Assembly (NCBI RefSeq): GCF_963082655.1
Contig: NC_081552.1
Span: 124,162,458 to 124,226,457, forward strand
Direction of reading: 5' to 3'
Source: Stomoxys calcitrans
Taxonomy: Eukaryota > Arthropoda > Insecta > Diptera > Muscidae
Length of the DNA stretch: 64,000 bases
Shown piece after piece: positions 31,401 through 41,466 of the stretch. A model generated the notes under the pieces. That model did not search any database. It was not told the DNA's origin and saw nothing but the letters and a program-made list of their open reading frames with translations. Every line of letters starts with the position of its first letter. Within the stretch, counting starts at the first letter, position 1. The translations under genes and the position numbers were made by a program.

Positions 31401-33751
31401 GGCTTGATGACAGCATGATGCGGCAAATAGTAATTGGGAGTCTTAGTTACCTCCTCGGCCGATAATCTCCTCATGTGTCCAAGTTCCAGATATTCCAGAA
31501 TAGTTTTATCATATTGTTCCTTTATTTCAGGCGTTGCCTGCAGCTTCCTTTCCATTCGATAAAATTGTGCTAAAGCGATGTTTCTAGAACTTCCTAGTTC
31601 TTCGCAATTTTTAAACGGTAGGGTCACAACGTATCTTCCATTTTGGTTTCGGCGAGTGGTTGTCTTAAAGTTTTGTTCACAAACCATGTCCTCTTCAGAC
31701 CTCAAAATCTTTTTGGGGGTCTCCTCCACCTCCCAAAAACGTGTAAGTATTTTCTCTATCGATATTGTGTTGTGCAGAGAAACTCGGTTACCCCCTGTAG
31801 TTCCTTGTGCTATGGGTCCACCAACGATCCATCCAAAAACTGTGTTCTGTGCCAAAAGTGTGCCGACTGATTTCATAGGAGATCCAATGTCAAAAATAAG
31901 GGGTCCTATGTCCATTCCTATTAGAAGGTCAACCGGTTGGCTAATATAGAATTTTGGATCTGCCAAATCAAGGTTGGCAACATCCCGAAGTTGTGCTAGG
32001 TCTAAGTTTTGTGGTGGTAAATTAGAAGGAAGGGCCTTCAAGACAGGCGCCCAAACCTCCAACTCAAATCGAGGGTCTAAGCTTGAACGCAAAGTAAAGA
32101 GACAAGCTTTGTTCGAAGTTTCGGCTACCATCTGGCTAAGCCCCGTGACGTGTACCAAGTTTCGCTTAGTTGGAAGACTCAATTTGTTCTTGAGTTTATC
32201 TGTTATAAAGGTGGACTGCGATCCAGAGTCAATAATAGCTCTGGCATCGAATAGTTGTCCTCTAGATTCTATCTGCACTACGGCAGTAAATAGCAAAGTT
32301 TCCCTAGGATGACGCTCACTAATTTGCTTATCCCGAAGGGTCAGGGTGGTGATGTTACTTTGTCTTGTGTCAGGAGTGGACTGTATAATTGTCGTAAGAG
32401 CGGTAGCACTAGTACTGGGTCGCGCTACATCTCTGGCTGGGTCTTGGCTACTAGCTTGGGTTTCCGTTCCCTTGTGTAGCATTGTGTGATGCTTCAAGTT
32501 GCATTCTCTACATGAAAATTTGCTCTTGCAGTCTTTTACCCCGTGATTAGATGAAAGGCAATTGTAGCATAAGTGTGAAACCTTCACGATGTGAATCCTA
32601 TCATTGATATTTTTCTCAATAAACTTCGGACAATCCCGAATGAAATGCGTTGCTTTACAAATCTGGCAACTTTGAGCCGTTTGGGTAGGTTTTGCCGGAG
32701 GCTGTCTTGCATTAGCATTATTCTTAGCACCAGAACTGTGGGTCTTTTGTGAAATGTTCGTGTGAAAGCTGTTGAAAAACTTTTTGTTCTGGTCCTGCTT
32801 ATTGTGACTTGGCTTACTAAAACTTGGTTTAATATTGCTTACAGACTCGAGGGTCTTAAACTTATGGGTCAGAAATCTGTCAAATTCCGCCCATGTTGGA
32901 AGAGTCTTGCAATCATTTAACGAATTCTCAAACTCCTCTAGAAATTGTCTAGGTAACCTTGCCGAACATAAGTAGATCAAGATCGGGTCCCATTTTGTAA
33001 CATCCACGCAAAGTATTTCAAGAGTTTGTATACAGCTATTAACAGTGCGCTGCAGCTTCTGAACTGACTGAGAACATTCTACCGTAACATTTGGCAGATT
33101 AAAAAGAATCTTTAGCTGTTCGTTGACCTGCATTCTTTTATTCTCATATCTGTCAGTTAAATTGGACCAAGCTAATAAAAATCCATCATTTGTCAAAGGA
33201 ACGTGGCTTATCATCTCCCTCGCCTCTCCTGCGGTCTTTTGTGTCAAATGAAAAAGTTTTTCAACGTTGCTTAGCCTTGGATTCCTAATATAAATTGCAG
33301 TGAAAAGGTCCCTGAATGTTGGCCAAGCTGTATATCCTCCCTTGAAAGTGTCTGTATCACACGGGGGGAGTCTAGAGACTGGCATAAAATCCCTTTCCTC
33401 GGATCTTACTTGCTGTATCGACTCTCTTTCTGCCTTCTCCTGGATCGCCTGTTCTTTAAATGCATTAATATCCGCGTTCAATGAACCTATGACTCGCATA
33501 TAGCTTTCCCTAGCGTCTTTGTAATGAGATCGAAGCTTGTTTCTATCCATGGGTGTTTCGCCCTCCGCTGCAACATGATCGCGGCATTCTAAGTATGATT
33601 TTTTAACGTTGTTCCAAAGCGAATCCAGCTCCACTCTTAGAGCCTCCAGGCTATGAACATTATCCTCGGATCTCGCTGCGGCGAATGTGCTGTCGAAATC
33701 CACCAAGTCATTGACGCTATTTGCAAATCTATCACGTATAGCTTTCTCCAT
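28457..33751 (-). CDS. gag-pol: BEL/Pao Gag-Pol polyprotein
   Basis: The 1764-residue ORF is intact. Residues 1-310 are Gag (FKGGYTAWPTFRDLFTAI, then SNVEKLFHL). Three zinc fingers span 362-426. The protease has D508-S-G in RAIIDSGSQSTFI and a VFGWIVGGP end. RT has RVVFNASSPSSN, DVTKMYRQI and the catalytic YVDD near residue 913. RNase H has FCDASESAYGAAL near 1095. Integrase has an H-x4-H...C-x2-C finger near 1410, then core acidic residues in VDFAGPF, YSDNGKNF and the LWEAGVKSFKSHL block (about 1467-1585). The C-terminus ends with the usual RPITKIVKLF text. The start ATG at 33751 follows a 1.5-kb leader. No disabling change was seen, so the protein could be functional. Confidence 0.95.
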   Translation of the reverse strand: MEKAIRDRFANSVNDLVDFDSTFAAARSEDNVHSLEALRVELDSLWNNVKKSYLECRDHVAAEGETPMDRNKLRSHYKDARESYMRVIGSLNADINAFKEQAIQEKAERESIQQVRSEERDFMPVSRLPPCDTDTFKGGYTAWPTFRDLFTAIYIRNPRLSNVEKLFHLTQKTAGEAREMISHVPLTNDGFLLAWSNLTDRYENKRMQVNEQLKILFNLPNVTVECSQSVQKLQRTVNSCIQTLEILCVDVTKWDPILIYLCSARLPRQFLEEFENSLNDCKTLPTWAEFDRFLTHKFKTLESVSNIKPSFSKPSHNKQDQNKKFFNSFHTNISQKTHSSGAKNNANARQPPAKPTQTAQSCQICKATHFIRDCPKFIEKNINDRIHIVKVSHLCYNCLSSNHGVKDCKSKFSCRECNLKHHTMLHKGTETQASSQDPARDVARPSTSATALTTIIQSTPDTRQSNITTLTLRDKQISERHPRETLLFTAVVQIESRGQLFDARAIIDSGSQSTFITDKLKNKLSLPTKRNLVHVTGLSQMVAETSNKACLFTLRSSLDPRFELEVWAPVLKALPSNLPPQNLDLAQLRDVANLDLADPKFYISQPVDLLIGMDIGPLIFDIGSPMKSVGTLLAQNTVFGWIVGGPIAQGTTGGNRVSLHNTISIEKILTRFWEVEETPKKILRSEEDMVCEQNFKTTTRRNQNGRYVVTLPFKNCEELGSSRNIALAQFYRMERKLQATPEIKEQYDKTILEYLELGHMRRLSAEEVTKTPNYYLPHHAVIKPDRLTTKLRVVFNASSPSSNKRSLNDNLFAGPILQQDLVLQILKWRFFKYVFNADVTKMYRQILLDPNQTQFQRILFRKSPKDQVEDFELLTVTFGVNCAPFLAIRTLLQLAEDVADTYPLASKIIQENLYVDDVLVGAHTIEEAIRSRKELISAFDSAGFQLMKWTANDHKVIQDLPADQLLPVNWLELSEDSSTKTLGIRWNISGDYFTFTPPSLEVRPTYTKREVLSSIAKLFDPCGWLAPVIVIAKLVMQQVWLDKIDWDDTLKAIALINWQTFVKNCGEIESVKVPRWIQFGPSCQVEVHGFCDASESAYGAALYIRVEHEDHKTETYLLAAKTRVAPIKKISLPRLELCGAVLLSKLASSIIAKLQISNFTTYYWTDSTIVLAWLKKPPCAWSTFVGNRVSEILENVGVENWLHIDSESNPADVASRGCSPSDLKGHHLWWHGPLWLKLPKDRWPTYEVFSDTSLEAKAVKVFATTTFEDPLERFSSLSRAYRVLCYVLRFWRNTSAGRSHLRISSGKITAEEIQDVKQRLLVMTQKQYFASEYHNLEQKTKLSPSSSLLSLNPFLDSKGVMRSNGRLVQSPALSYNERHPILLPYDARMTQLLVEFAHKITLHGGNQLMTRLLRSEFWIFRLKPLVKKVIHNCKTCILYKKHLQSQIMASLPPERTSLSRPFTNTGVDFAGPFNIKNYSGRACLITKGYVCIFVCFATKAIHLEATTDLSTQSFLAAFSRFIARRGCPACIYSDNGKNFVGASELLKKDRLEFLKTPQNQTLQQNVYQNLVWKFIPPGAPHMGGLWEAGVKSFKSHLRKFIPKMNFTFEELSTILTRIEACLNSRPLSPANDDPNDFSPLTPGHFLIGTPLLTPAEPDVSDQDVSFANRWKRLKIVSQYFCQRWKSEYLKELHRRSKWKYQQENLAKDDLVVIRDDRFPPTEWTMGRIERAYHGTDQNIRVVDVRTSNGIVTRPITKIVKLFSA

Positions 33752-35241
33752 TTTGCCAAAAATTCCTTGCTACTAAAATTTTCCAATTCGAGAAAATTTC
33801 AGAGAAGGGTCAAGCAAAACACTATTTAATTGTCTCGGTTCAGGACCTAAATTCAAAAAAACTCAATTTTCCTTGAAGGGTCCGATGCCGACTATCAAAG
33901 CGGATTCCCAAACTAAATGGCACAGTCTTCGTTCGTCTGTGGAGGCGGATTAATGATAATGGAAGAACAAATAAATTTCCTCTCAAGGCAGCGGGTCAAT
34001 CAATTCAGTGCTTCAGAGAAAGGCGAACAGAAACCCACTTTCAATAAATCGTGGCGAATTGCAATACGAGGGACGTGGTATTTGCGCCCCAATAGACAGT
34101 CTTCAAGAAAGCAGATAATATCTCTGTCGATTTGTAAAATGTTGGGACAATTTTTTCTTTTTTTACCCAATCGATTTAGGTCACTTTGCTCTACAACGTA
34201 TCATTTCATCTAAGCCAGCGACAAAATTTCAAAAAAAAAAAAAAAAAAAAATCGCAAACACAGTCACGTCTTAATAAAGAGCCAACAACAAAGACCCTGT
34301 GATTCAAAAATCAAATTCAATTCTGACTAGGCCTCTATACCACAAGGATCGTATCTAATCAACGAGGCACAAATTTAAAACAAAACAGGATGAAAATGGC
34401 ATAGATTCGATTTGGGTCACTTTTCACATTAAATTCAAAATGGACGTAAATATTTCCGAAATTCCTTAATAAATTTTTTGAAAATCAAAAATGGCCGTCG
34501 AGTCCCCTTCTTCAAACGTATATAGGGTCAGTGGATCGCTTTGCATATGTGTGTCACAAAATTCATATGAGTCAAAAAATGGCGGGTCACTAAACTCACT
34601 CCATTGGGCATCAAAGCATTTATCGCATGAACTAGTCTATAGCACGCAAAAGGTAAGTATACAGGGTCATGCACAGGTTTCGAGTATTTTTTTGCCACAT
34701 AATTACAATGAGAGTCAAGAAGTGCGGCACCTGGTATTCTCTCCTTGTGTCGTGCTTTTATATACGCATGTAAATGGGTACTCACTTTGAAGGTAAGGTT
34801 TGAGTGTATGTGTAGAGGTATACGTGTGTGTGTGTGTCTGTAGACGCCGGCCTTCCAATGTCCGTCCGCTCAAAACCTTATGGCTGAATTGCTGGAATGC
34901 TCGTAACGGATTTAAGATTTCTGGATCAATCTCTTGTTATGTAACGCGACCCCGAACCGAGCTTTCGTTTTGTTGTTGTGTAGATTAATTGATCTTGCAG
35001 CACGCTCACAATGTCTCTTGTACAATTTTGATTATTTTCTATTATTATTATTTTTTTTTTTTAAACAAAAAATAAAATTTTTTACTTTTTCCAATGTATT
35101 TTAGCTTTTCACAAAGGGATGTAACACAACTAATGTCTGTGAACCACCAAAATCACACTTTTCGAAATGGCCACTTAATTTAAAAATTTTTTGAAATAAC
35201 CACACTTTTTTTTCACAAATTCGGCTCCGAATGGACCAAAA
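33752..35241 (-). other. Leader of the BEL/Pao element
   Basis: About 1.5 kb lies between the 5' LTR and the Gag-Pol ATG. It contains a 26-A run on the plus strand near 34225-34250, a short GT run near 34828, and no convincing ORF on the element strand. A GTGAGT donor-like word lies at 34785-34780 on the minus strand. Confidence 0.6.
35217..35241 (-). promoter_or_regulatory. Primer-binding-site-like sequence
   Basis: Directly after the 5' LTR the minus strand reads TTTTGGTCCATTCGGAGCCG. TGG at the start is as expected for pairing with a tRNA CCA end. I could not assign the tRNA with confidence. Confidence 0.55.
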
Positions 35242-36059
35242 TGTTTCTTTACGAACTTTGGTTTTGCCTTTTTTTTCCACAAGACTAGATTGCTTTTTTT
35301 GTTTCAATTCAATTTGTTTATTTTCACAGGTTTGTATTTTTTTTGTTCCACTGTGCAATATTTACAATGTAGTATAAGCTTAATTAGGTAAGTGCAATAT
35401 AAAACGAGGCAAGTGCAATATAAATTAAGGTAAGTGCAGTATAAATTAGTTTAAACACTTTGTGCAATAATTAGGTTTTAAGAAAATATATGTAGGTAAA
35501 TTTTAACAGTGTAGATAATAAGTAGTTAGTAATTTTATAATTTTTCTTGTGTTTCTTGCAATTTTTATTTCACTAATTTCCTTAGGTAAGTATTCTTCTT
35601 GTTTTTGTTTTGTTTTAATTTCAAGGTAGGTATTTAGGGTTCACAATATAGGTAAGTATGTTTATTTTCTAGATGGTAAGTATTTTTAAACAATTTCACA
35701 TTTCAAACAGTTCTTAATTTCTTTGCTGTGTACAATTTAATTTCACTTTTTCTTTCTTTTTCCTTGCTCACAGGTTCTTTTTGTTGTTCTTTTTTTTCTT
35801 GGTCGCGGGGGTTTATATGCGTACGGGAGTTAAGCTTGACTTCGAATAATTACCAAAAAGAAAAGAATATCATCTGCCAGTGGTTGGCGATGAACATTTG
35901 TTTGGCTGAATAACAACAAACAAGTATGTACCCAGCGACTGCATATACGCACGTTGGTATGAGTGCGTGTGTGTTTTACATGACAGACCGCTAGGCACAT
36001 ACCTGTTGCGTTTAGCTAGCACAGCAGCTATGATAAAAAAAATAGCACAACCATGAACA
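35242..36059 (-). repeat. 5' LTR of BEL/Pao element (818 bp)
   Basis: Partner of 26589-27406 and the promoter-bearing copy for minus-strand transcription. The 21-bp tandem units lie at 35386, 35407 and 35428. Confidence 0.93.
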
Positions 36060-37301
36060 ATATGTAAACCACCTTTCATCAAAATTCGGTGAAAATTTCA
36101 TACCTTATACTCATATACCTCATACCGATCTGAACTATATACGACACGATGTCGAAAAGCCGAACATACGTCACTGTGTCAAATTTCAGTGAAATCGGAT
36201 TATAAATGCGCTTTTATGGGGCCAAGACTTTAAATCGAGATATCGGTCTACATGGCAGCTATATCCAAATTTGGACCGATTTGGGCCAAGTTGCATTAAC
36301 ATGTCGAAAAGCCTAACACAAAGCACTGTCCCAAATTTCGGCGAAATCGGACAATAAATGCCTCTTTTATGGGCCCTAAACCTTAAATCGAGAGATCGGT
36401 CTATATGGCAGCTATATGCAAATCTGGACCGATCTGGGCAAAATTGAAGAAGGACGTCGAAGAGCCTAACCAAACTCACTGTGTCAAATATCAGCGACAT
36501 CGAACAGTAAATGCGTCTTTTATCGCCCAAAAACCTAAAACCTAGATATCGGTCTATATGGCAGCTTTATCCAAATCTAAACCGATCTGTTCGATATTGC
36601 AGAAGTATGTCAAGGGGCTTAACTTAACTCACTGTTCAAAATTTCGGCAAAATCAGATAATAAATGTGGCTTTTGTGGGCCTAAGACCCTTAACCGGAGG
36701 ATCGGTCTATATGGCAGCTATATCCAAATCTGAACCGAACTGGGCCAATTTAACGAAGGAAGTCGAAAGGCCTAAGACAACTCACTGTCCCAAATTTCAG
36801 CGAAATCGGATAATAAATGTGACTTTTATGGGCTAAAGACCCTAATTCTGAGGATCGGTCTATATGGCAGCTATATCCAAATCTGGACCGATCTGAGCCA
36901 AATTGACGAAGGATGTCGAAGGGCCTAACACAACTCACTACCAATTTCAACAAAATTGGATAATAAATGTGGCTTTTATGGGCCTAAGACCCTAAATCGG
37001 CTGATCGGTCTATATGGGGGCTATATCAAGATATAGTCCAATATAGCCCATCTTCGAACTTACCCTGCTTATGGACAAAAAAAAGAATCTGTGCAAAATT
37101 TCAGCTCAAAATCTCTATTTTTAAAGACTGTAGCGTGATTTCAACAGACAGACGGACAGACGGACGGACATGTCTAGATCGTCTTAGATTTTTACGCTGA
37201 TCAAGAATTTATATACTTTATAGGGTCGGAAATGGATATTTCGATGTGTTGCAAACGGAATGACAAAATAAATATACCCCCATCCTTCGGTGGTGGGTAT
37301 A
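36060..37301 (-). repeat. INE-1-like copy H, main part
   Basis: Begins with the ATATG duplication and continues TAAACCACCTTTCATC. It contains five or six internal units of about 125-130 bases (GATCGGTCTATATGGCAGCTATATCCAAATCTGGACCGATCTGGGC), a GACAGACGGACAGACGGACGG block near 37145 and the end CCCCCATCCTTCGGTGGTGGG. Together with 26522-26588 it is a full-length copy split by the BEL element. Confidence 0.75.
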
Positions 37302-37745
37302 ACAAGTAAAAGTGTGCTAAGTTCGGCCGGGGAGAATCTTGTAAACTCACCACCATGGATTCTGCAAAAAATTTATACAAAATAAATTTAGTTGAAGGGC
37401 ATAATTATATTCTACGTACCAAGTTTCTGTCAAACCAACAAAAATTCAAGCTTCTAGGAACCGCACAAGGATGATCGAGAGGCCGGTTTGCATGGGAGCT
37501 ATATCAGGTTATAGACTGATTGGGACCGTATTTGGCACAGTTGTTAGAAATTGTAACAGAACACTATGTGCAAAATTTAAGCCAAATCGGACAAGAATTG
37601 CGGCTTGTAAGGGTTTAAGAAGTCTAATCGGGAGATCGGTTTATATGGGAGCTATATCAGGTTATAGACCGTAATAAGCACAGTTGTTAGATGTCATAAC
37701 AGATCACTACATGCAAAAGTTCAGCCAAATTCGAAAAAAATCATG
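37301..37745 (-). repeat. INE-1-like copy I (truncated)
   Basis: Starts with AACAAGTAAAAGTGTGCTAAGTTCGGCCGG and CCACCATGGATTCTGC, then three ATATCAGGTTATAGACCG units. It is cut at about 37745 where non-LTR sequence takes over. It belongs to the TGCTAAGTTCGG subfamily, like 57343-57415. Confidence 0.65.
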
Positions 37746-37859
37746 TGTAGGTTCAACTGCAATTGCAAAAGGCATTAAAATATCATTGCGAACTCATGTA
37801 TTTGCGTGGACTTGCATGCAACCGAAGTCTTTCCTTGAGGGCAAGGGTTTGGAAATTCT

Positions 37860-38640
37860 TTTTTTTTTTTTTTTTGGGAGACTGTCTCACCACTGTTGCA
37901 TCCGACATCCTGATATCACTTTATCTGCCTTTTGACTCTCCGCCACCGCCACCCACATCGAAGCTCCAACGGCTGGTGAGAAAAGCAAAACAGACAGAAA
38001 GTGAAGTACTCTTCGAGTGCGATGCGAAATCTCATCACATTTCGTGGAGTAGTACTAACACTAATAAGCGGGGCCAAGCCCTGGCAGAGTTCTTGAATAC
38101 TAATGACCTAATAACACTTAATATTGGTAACACCGCTACCTCTGCTAGTAGGATTATGGAGGAGGTATTAGATGTGCCGATATGATCGGAAAATCTAATC
38201 AATGAGGTTCTGGATCGGATGGTCACCATGGAGCACTCCGTCTCTGACCATCGCTACATTAGGTTTAGTATCACATGACCAGCGCCGAATCCAATAAGCT
38301 TCTGGAATAAGTTGAAAACCAACTGGACAAAATTCGGAAGACAACTCAGAAGAAGATGTGGGCAAGATAATTTAGATTGTCCAATCACAGAAGACATTGA
38401 CGTTGAACTCCTCAAATAAAAACAGCATGCCTATGTCAAGGGAAGATCTGTGGAGACTACTCTGCACTAGGTTGTGCATAAAATAGAAGAATCCTTCGAT
38501 GACACACTGATCCATTCCATAGACCAGTATCTATTGGAGCCGGTCCTCAGAGACTCGATAAGCAATATGCTAAATAACAGATTGTGCGTCCTAAATATAA
38601 GGGAGAAAGTCGCATTTGGGGGCATTTTATCGCCACTCCA
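37860..38640 (+). pseudogene. Non-LTR ORF2 fragment with internal deletion
   Basis: Plus-strand text includes an endonuclease part (CDAKSHHISWSSTNTNKRGQ, LITLNIGNTAT, then EHSVSDHRYIRF) and the linker KLKTNWTKFGRQL. It then jumps directly to RT text (IEESFDDTLIHSIDQYLLEP and LRDSISNMLNNRL). The first RT blocks are missing, and stops are frequent. It belongs to the same family as 19085-23600. Confidence 0.62.
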
Positions 38641-38739
38641 CTGCATGTTCTTGTCTTATGACATGTCAAATTTTGCTATTGTTAAAATTGCATACATAAT
38701 GTGATACGAATAAAAATAACACATGAAAATCACTAAAAA
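38641..38739. other. Short AT-rich junction
   Basis: Separates the two non-LTR elements. No feature is seen. Confidence 0.3.
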
Positions 38740-38757
38740 TAGCATAGCATCAATCCC

Positions 38758-39289
38758 ATGGCAGCCGGTTGTACGCACCGGATTGACCCGATGGAATCCT
38801 CATCGGCAGTGTACGTGTTCGTCTTTTTTCGTCATGGGAGAGGCACATCCCGGAGTGCCTTCTCCGCATGCTTCTGGTCCGTGCCGGGATTGAAAAGAAC
38901 CCCGGACCCTGGTTCTGTTCGATTTGCCAGAACCGCCTTCATGTCGGTGAGGTGTAACCGGTGCATGGAGTGGGTACATTTCCGATTTTGCTCTAGCCTC
39001 ACTTCACTACGGGAGTATAGTCATACTGGCTATGTCGCAAGGTGCGAACATAGCCAGCAGTGGGTCACAAGCGTCGTCGTCGTCGCCTTCGGCGTCCTCG
39101 TCGTCGCCTTCGGCGTCCTCGTCGTCGCCTTCGGCGTCCTCGTCGTCGCCTTCGGCGTCCTCGTCGTCGCCTTCGGCGTCCTCGTCGTCGCCTTCGGCGT
39201 CCTCGTCGTCGCCTTCGGCGTCCTCGTCGTCGGACTATGTGACCCCCGACCTCTCCCGTACGGCAATTTACGCAACGGCAGCATCCTAG
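38758..39289 (+). pseudogene. PHD-like domain and repeat linker of non-LTR element
   Basis: The frame starting at 38758 contains SVRCNRCMEWVHFRFCSSL and, later, GYVARC. This fits the second half of the PHD-type finger that precedes the endonuclease in this element group. Past about 39050 the likely frame changes to one reading SSSSPSA repeats, then YVTPDLSRTAIY. The first Cys pair of the finger is not clear in this copy. Confidence 0.55.
39072..39235 (+). repeat. 21-bp minisatellite, about seven units
   Basis: The unit GTCGTCGCCTTCGGCGTCCTC repeats about seven times with no visible divergence. In frame it gives SSSSPSA. Other frames give LRRPRRR-type or VVVAFGVL text and also stay open, as do frames on the minus strand. 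Confidence 0.88.
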
Positions 39290-39308
39290 CCCTAATATTG
39301 CCAGGGCA

Positions 39309-39992
39309 GTGCCGGGAAGTGTATCGTTCTTGCAGTTAAACTGCAACGGACTTCGTGGCAAGATCGATGAGATTGTGGACTTTATGAGTCGGAAGAGCAT
39401 ATTGGTCGCAGCGATCCAGGAGACAAAGCTGACCAACACCTGTAGCTTGCACAGTTGTCACGGTTTCAATGTGCTATATAAGGATCGCTCAAGGAATGGA
39501 GGTGGGGGATTGGCCGTAATACACCATTCCGTGCAGTATAGACCTAACTCGCCTGCGCTTGAAGCTAGTGACCCCTACATGGAGTGCATGGCGATAGCAG
39601 TCAGGTCTGGTACTGCCGAGATAGAGCTATACAACGTATATATACCGCCGGTTAGTAGCTGTGTCCCTATTAATGGCCAGGCTTACAACCCCGATATAAG
39701 TGGGTTGCTATCTGGCCATAATCGTCTGGTTCTAGGGGACTTGCGCAATGCGCATCACACGTCATGGCATTCTCCCCTAGGTAACGACCAGCATGACATA
39801 GCTTTGGCAAAGCAGATTGATAACTCCACTCTGATGTGTTTGTGGCAGAGAGGAAATTCCGAGACATCATTAACGCAGCAGCCGCTCGCTTTATACCAGC
39901 CGGTCGAATACTCCAAGTGCGGCCCAATTTCCCGGCGCAAGCAGTGGTACTCGCAGACAAGCATGATAGGATTCGTGCTATGGACCCGCTAA
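39309..39992 (+). pseudogene. Non-LTR AP endonuclease domain
   Basis: Shows FLQLNCNGLRGKIDEIVDFM, then VAAIQETKLTNT with the catalytic Glu, YKDRSRNGGGGLAVI, IELYNVYIPP and NRLVLGDLRNAHHTSWHSP. The usual Asp-Phe-Asn of the GDFNAHH motif has become Asp-Leu-Arg. The text after about 39830 loses the domain, so the strand-nicking enzyme should be inactive. Confidence 0.78.
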
Positions 39993-40053
39993 CCCCAGAA
40001 TCAGCGAGCTGAATCTGGAAATAAACAGGGTAGTCAACGAACATAAGCGGAAT

Positions 40054-40344
40054 TTGTGGCTACAACACTTGGAGCAATGTAACTTAGGCACCGGTGTAGG
40101 CAAACTGTGGGCCACTGTTAAGTCACTCTCGAACCCCGGTAGACGGGATGACAGGACCTCAGTCACTTTTGGCGAGATAACCGTGACTGATCCGAAGAGA
40201 TGCGCCAAGTTGTTCAACCGCCAATTTATTGTGCATCCCGAGAGAGACAGGGCAAGGAGGAGAGCCGGTGAACAGAAATCACAATTTACCGTGGGCGAAG
40301 TTACGAATGTCATCCGTGGCGCCAAATCTTCTCCTCTACATTGA
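40054..40344 (+). pseudogene. Non-LTR linker between endonuclease and RT
   Basis: LWATVKSLSNPGRRDDRTSVTFGEI and CAKLFNRQFIVHPERDRARR match the spacer that precedes RT in this element type. A frame change occurs at the RT junction. Confidence 0.6.
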
Positions 40345-40824
40345 TGTTGAAGAATCTGGATTCACCTGGAGTTGAGTACCTTACCACTGTCCTCAACCTG
40401 TCATTGAACACTCTTATTGTTCCCGATGTCTGGAAAATGGGCAGAGTGATCCCACTACTGAAGCCTGGAAAAGACCCAAGTTTGGGGGAGTCGTACAAAC
40501 CGATCTCCCTTCTCTCACCAGTGGCAAAAACGCTTGAGGCATTACTCCTACCGAGCCTCGTAGGAGAATTTCCATTCGCCGAGCACCAACATGAATTTCG
40601 GAGACTGCACAGCACAACAACAGCTTTGCATGCCATCATGCCTCCAGCCAGGTCTGAAACGATGGGTCGCGAATCATCTATGTGGTCACCAGTCATTTGT
40701 GGGATTTAGGGATAAGAAGTCGAAACACCGTAGAGTGAAACAGGGAGTTCCCCAAGGTGGGGTGATATCTGCGGCACTGTGTAACCGCTACCTATCCTCT
40801 ATTGCACCCCCTCCAGACGACATA
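40341..40824 (+). pseudogene. Non-LTR reverse transcriptase, first half
   Basis: VWKMGRVIPLLKPGKDPSLG and YKPISLLSPVAKTLEALLLP are RT blocks 1-2. After a frame change, KHRRVKQGVPQGGVISAALC is the fingers/palm block. The next expected piece, the YADD catalytic loop, is found only after the inserted MITE. Confidence 0.78.
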
Positions 40825-40909
40825 CAGGGTGGCTGATGAATATTGCTACAATGATGAATATTGCTACATTTTTTTTTCGGTGTATGGAATACATTCATCA
40901 GCCACCCTG
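40825..40909. mobile_element. 85-bp MITE with 17-bp perfect inverted ends
   Basis: CAGGGTGGCTGATGAAT at 40825-40841 is matched exactly in reverse complement at 40893-40909. TA flanks both sides (40823-40824 and 40910-40911), the target duplication of Tc1/mariner-type elements. The interior includes a direct repeat of GATGAATATTGCTACA. It splits the RT just before its catalytic YADD. Confidence 0.85.
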
Positions 40910-40911
40910 TA

Positions 40912-41466
40912 GATATCGTATCATATGCGGACGATTGTAAGATCATGGCATCAGTGAGGTGTGGTGAGGTGAATACTGAGCTGACTGTGATGGTCGATGG
41001 AGAAATGATTCCGACCATCAAGTGTCCCAAAATACTTGGCGTCACATTTGACAGCTCTAACACATCCTCCTCGCATGCCACAGCAATCTGCGATAAAGTC
41101 AAAAGTAGAAACAAGGTCCTCAAGTCACTTGCTGGCAGCACTTGGGGTGCAGACAAAGAAACCTTGTTGACCACGTATAAAGCAATTGGCCGGTCTGTGG
41201 TAAGTTATGCAGCGCCAGTGTGGTCTCGTCAACTTTGTGACACGCAGTGGTATAATATTCAGATCTGTCAGAATGCCGCCCTCCGAACTGCGACGGGCTG
41301 TCTACTCAGTTCTCATGTGAACCACCTCCATCAGGAGAAAATGATCCTACCAGTGCGAAGACTACATACATGCTGTCCAAGCAATACCTTTTGGGCTATT
41401 ATCGCAGAAGCCATCCAAATCATCATCTTGTGGCTAGGTTTCCACCGTCCAGAAGCCTTAAGGTAG
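40912..41466 (+). pseudogene. Non-LTR reverse transcriptase, second half
   Basis: Opens with DIVSYADDCKIM, the RT catalytic loop, then after a loss of some 50-60 residues continues KCPKILGVTFDSS, RNKVLKSLAGSTWGADKETL and YAAPVWSRQLCDTQW. A frame change near 41370 leads to the last part. Confidence 0.78.

Larger units (their letters stand above)
26589..36059 (-). mobile_element. BEL/Pao LTR retrotransposon with extra 3' ORF
   Basis: This complete insertion of 9,471 bases is read on the minus strand. It has 818-bp LTRs at both ends, an ATATG target duplication, a primer-site-like sequence after the 5' LTR, a purine tract before the 3' LTR, an uninterrupted Gag-Pol of 1764 codons and a further in-frame ORF of 307 codons. 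The domain order in Pol (protease, RT, RNase H, integrase) and the A17-type protease context identify BEL/Pao. Both LTRs have the same length and the LTR stretches compared are identical, so insertion is recent and the copy may still be active. The downstream ORF is not part of the standard BEL/Pao plan. Confidence 0.94.

Noticed and set aside
31578..31949. Plus-strand 123-codon ORF
   Set aside because: Antisense shadow of the intact BEL Gag-Pol.
39030..39439. Minus-strand Arg-rich and Thr/Pro-rich ORFs
   Set aside because: Shadows of the 21-bp minisatellite. The element reads on the plus strand.
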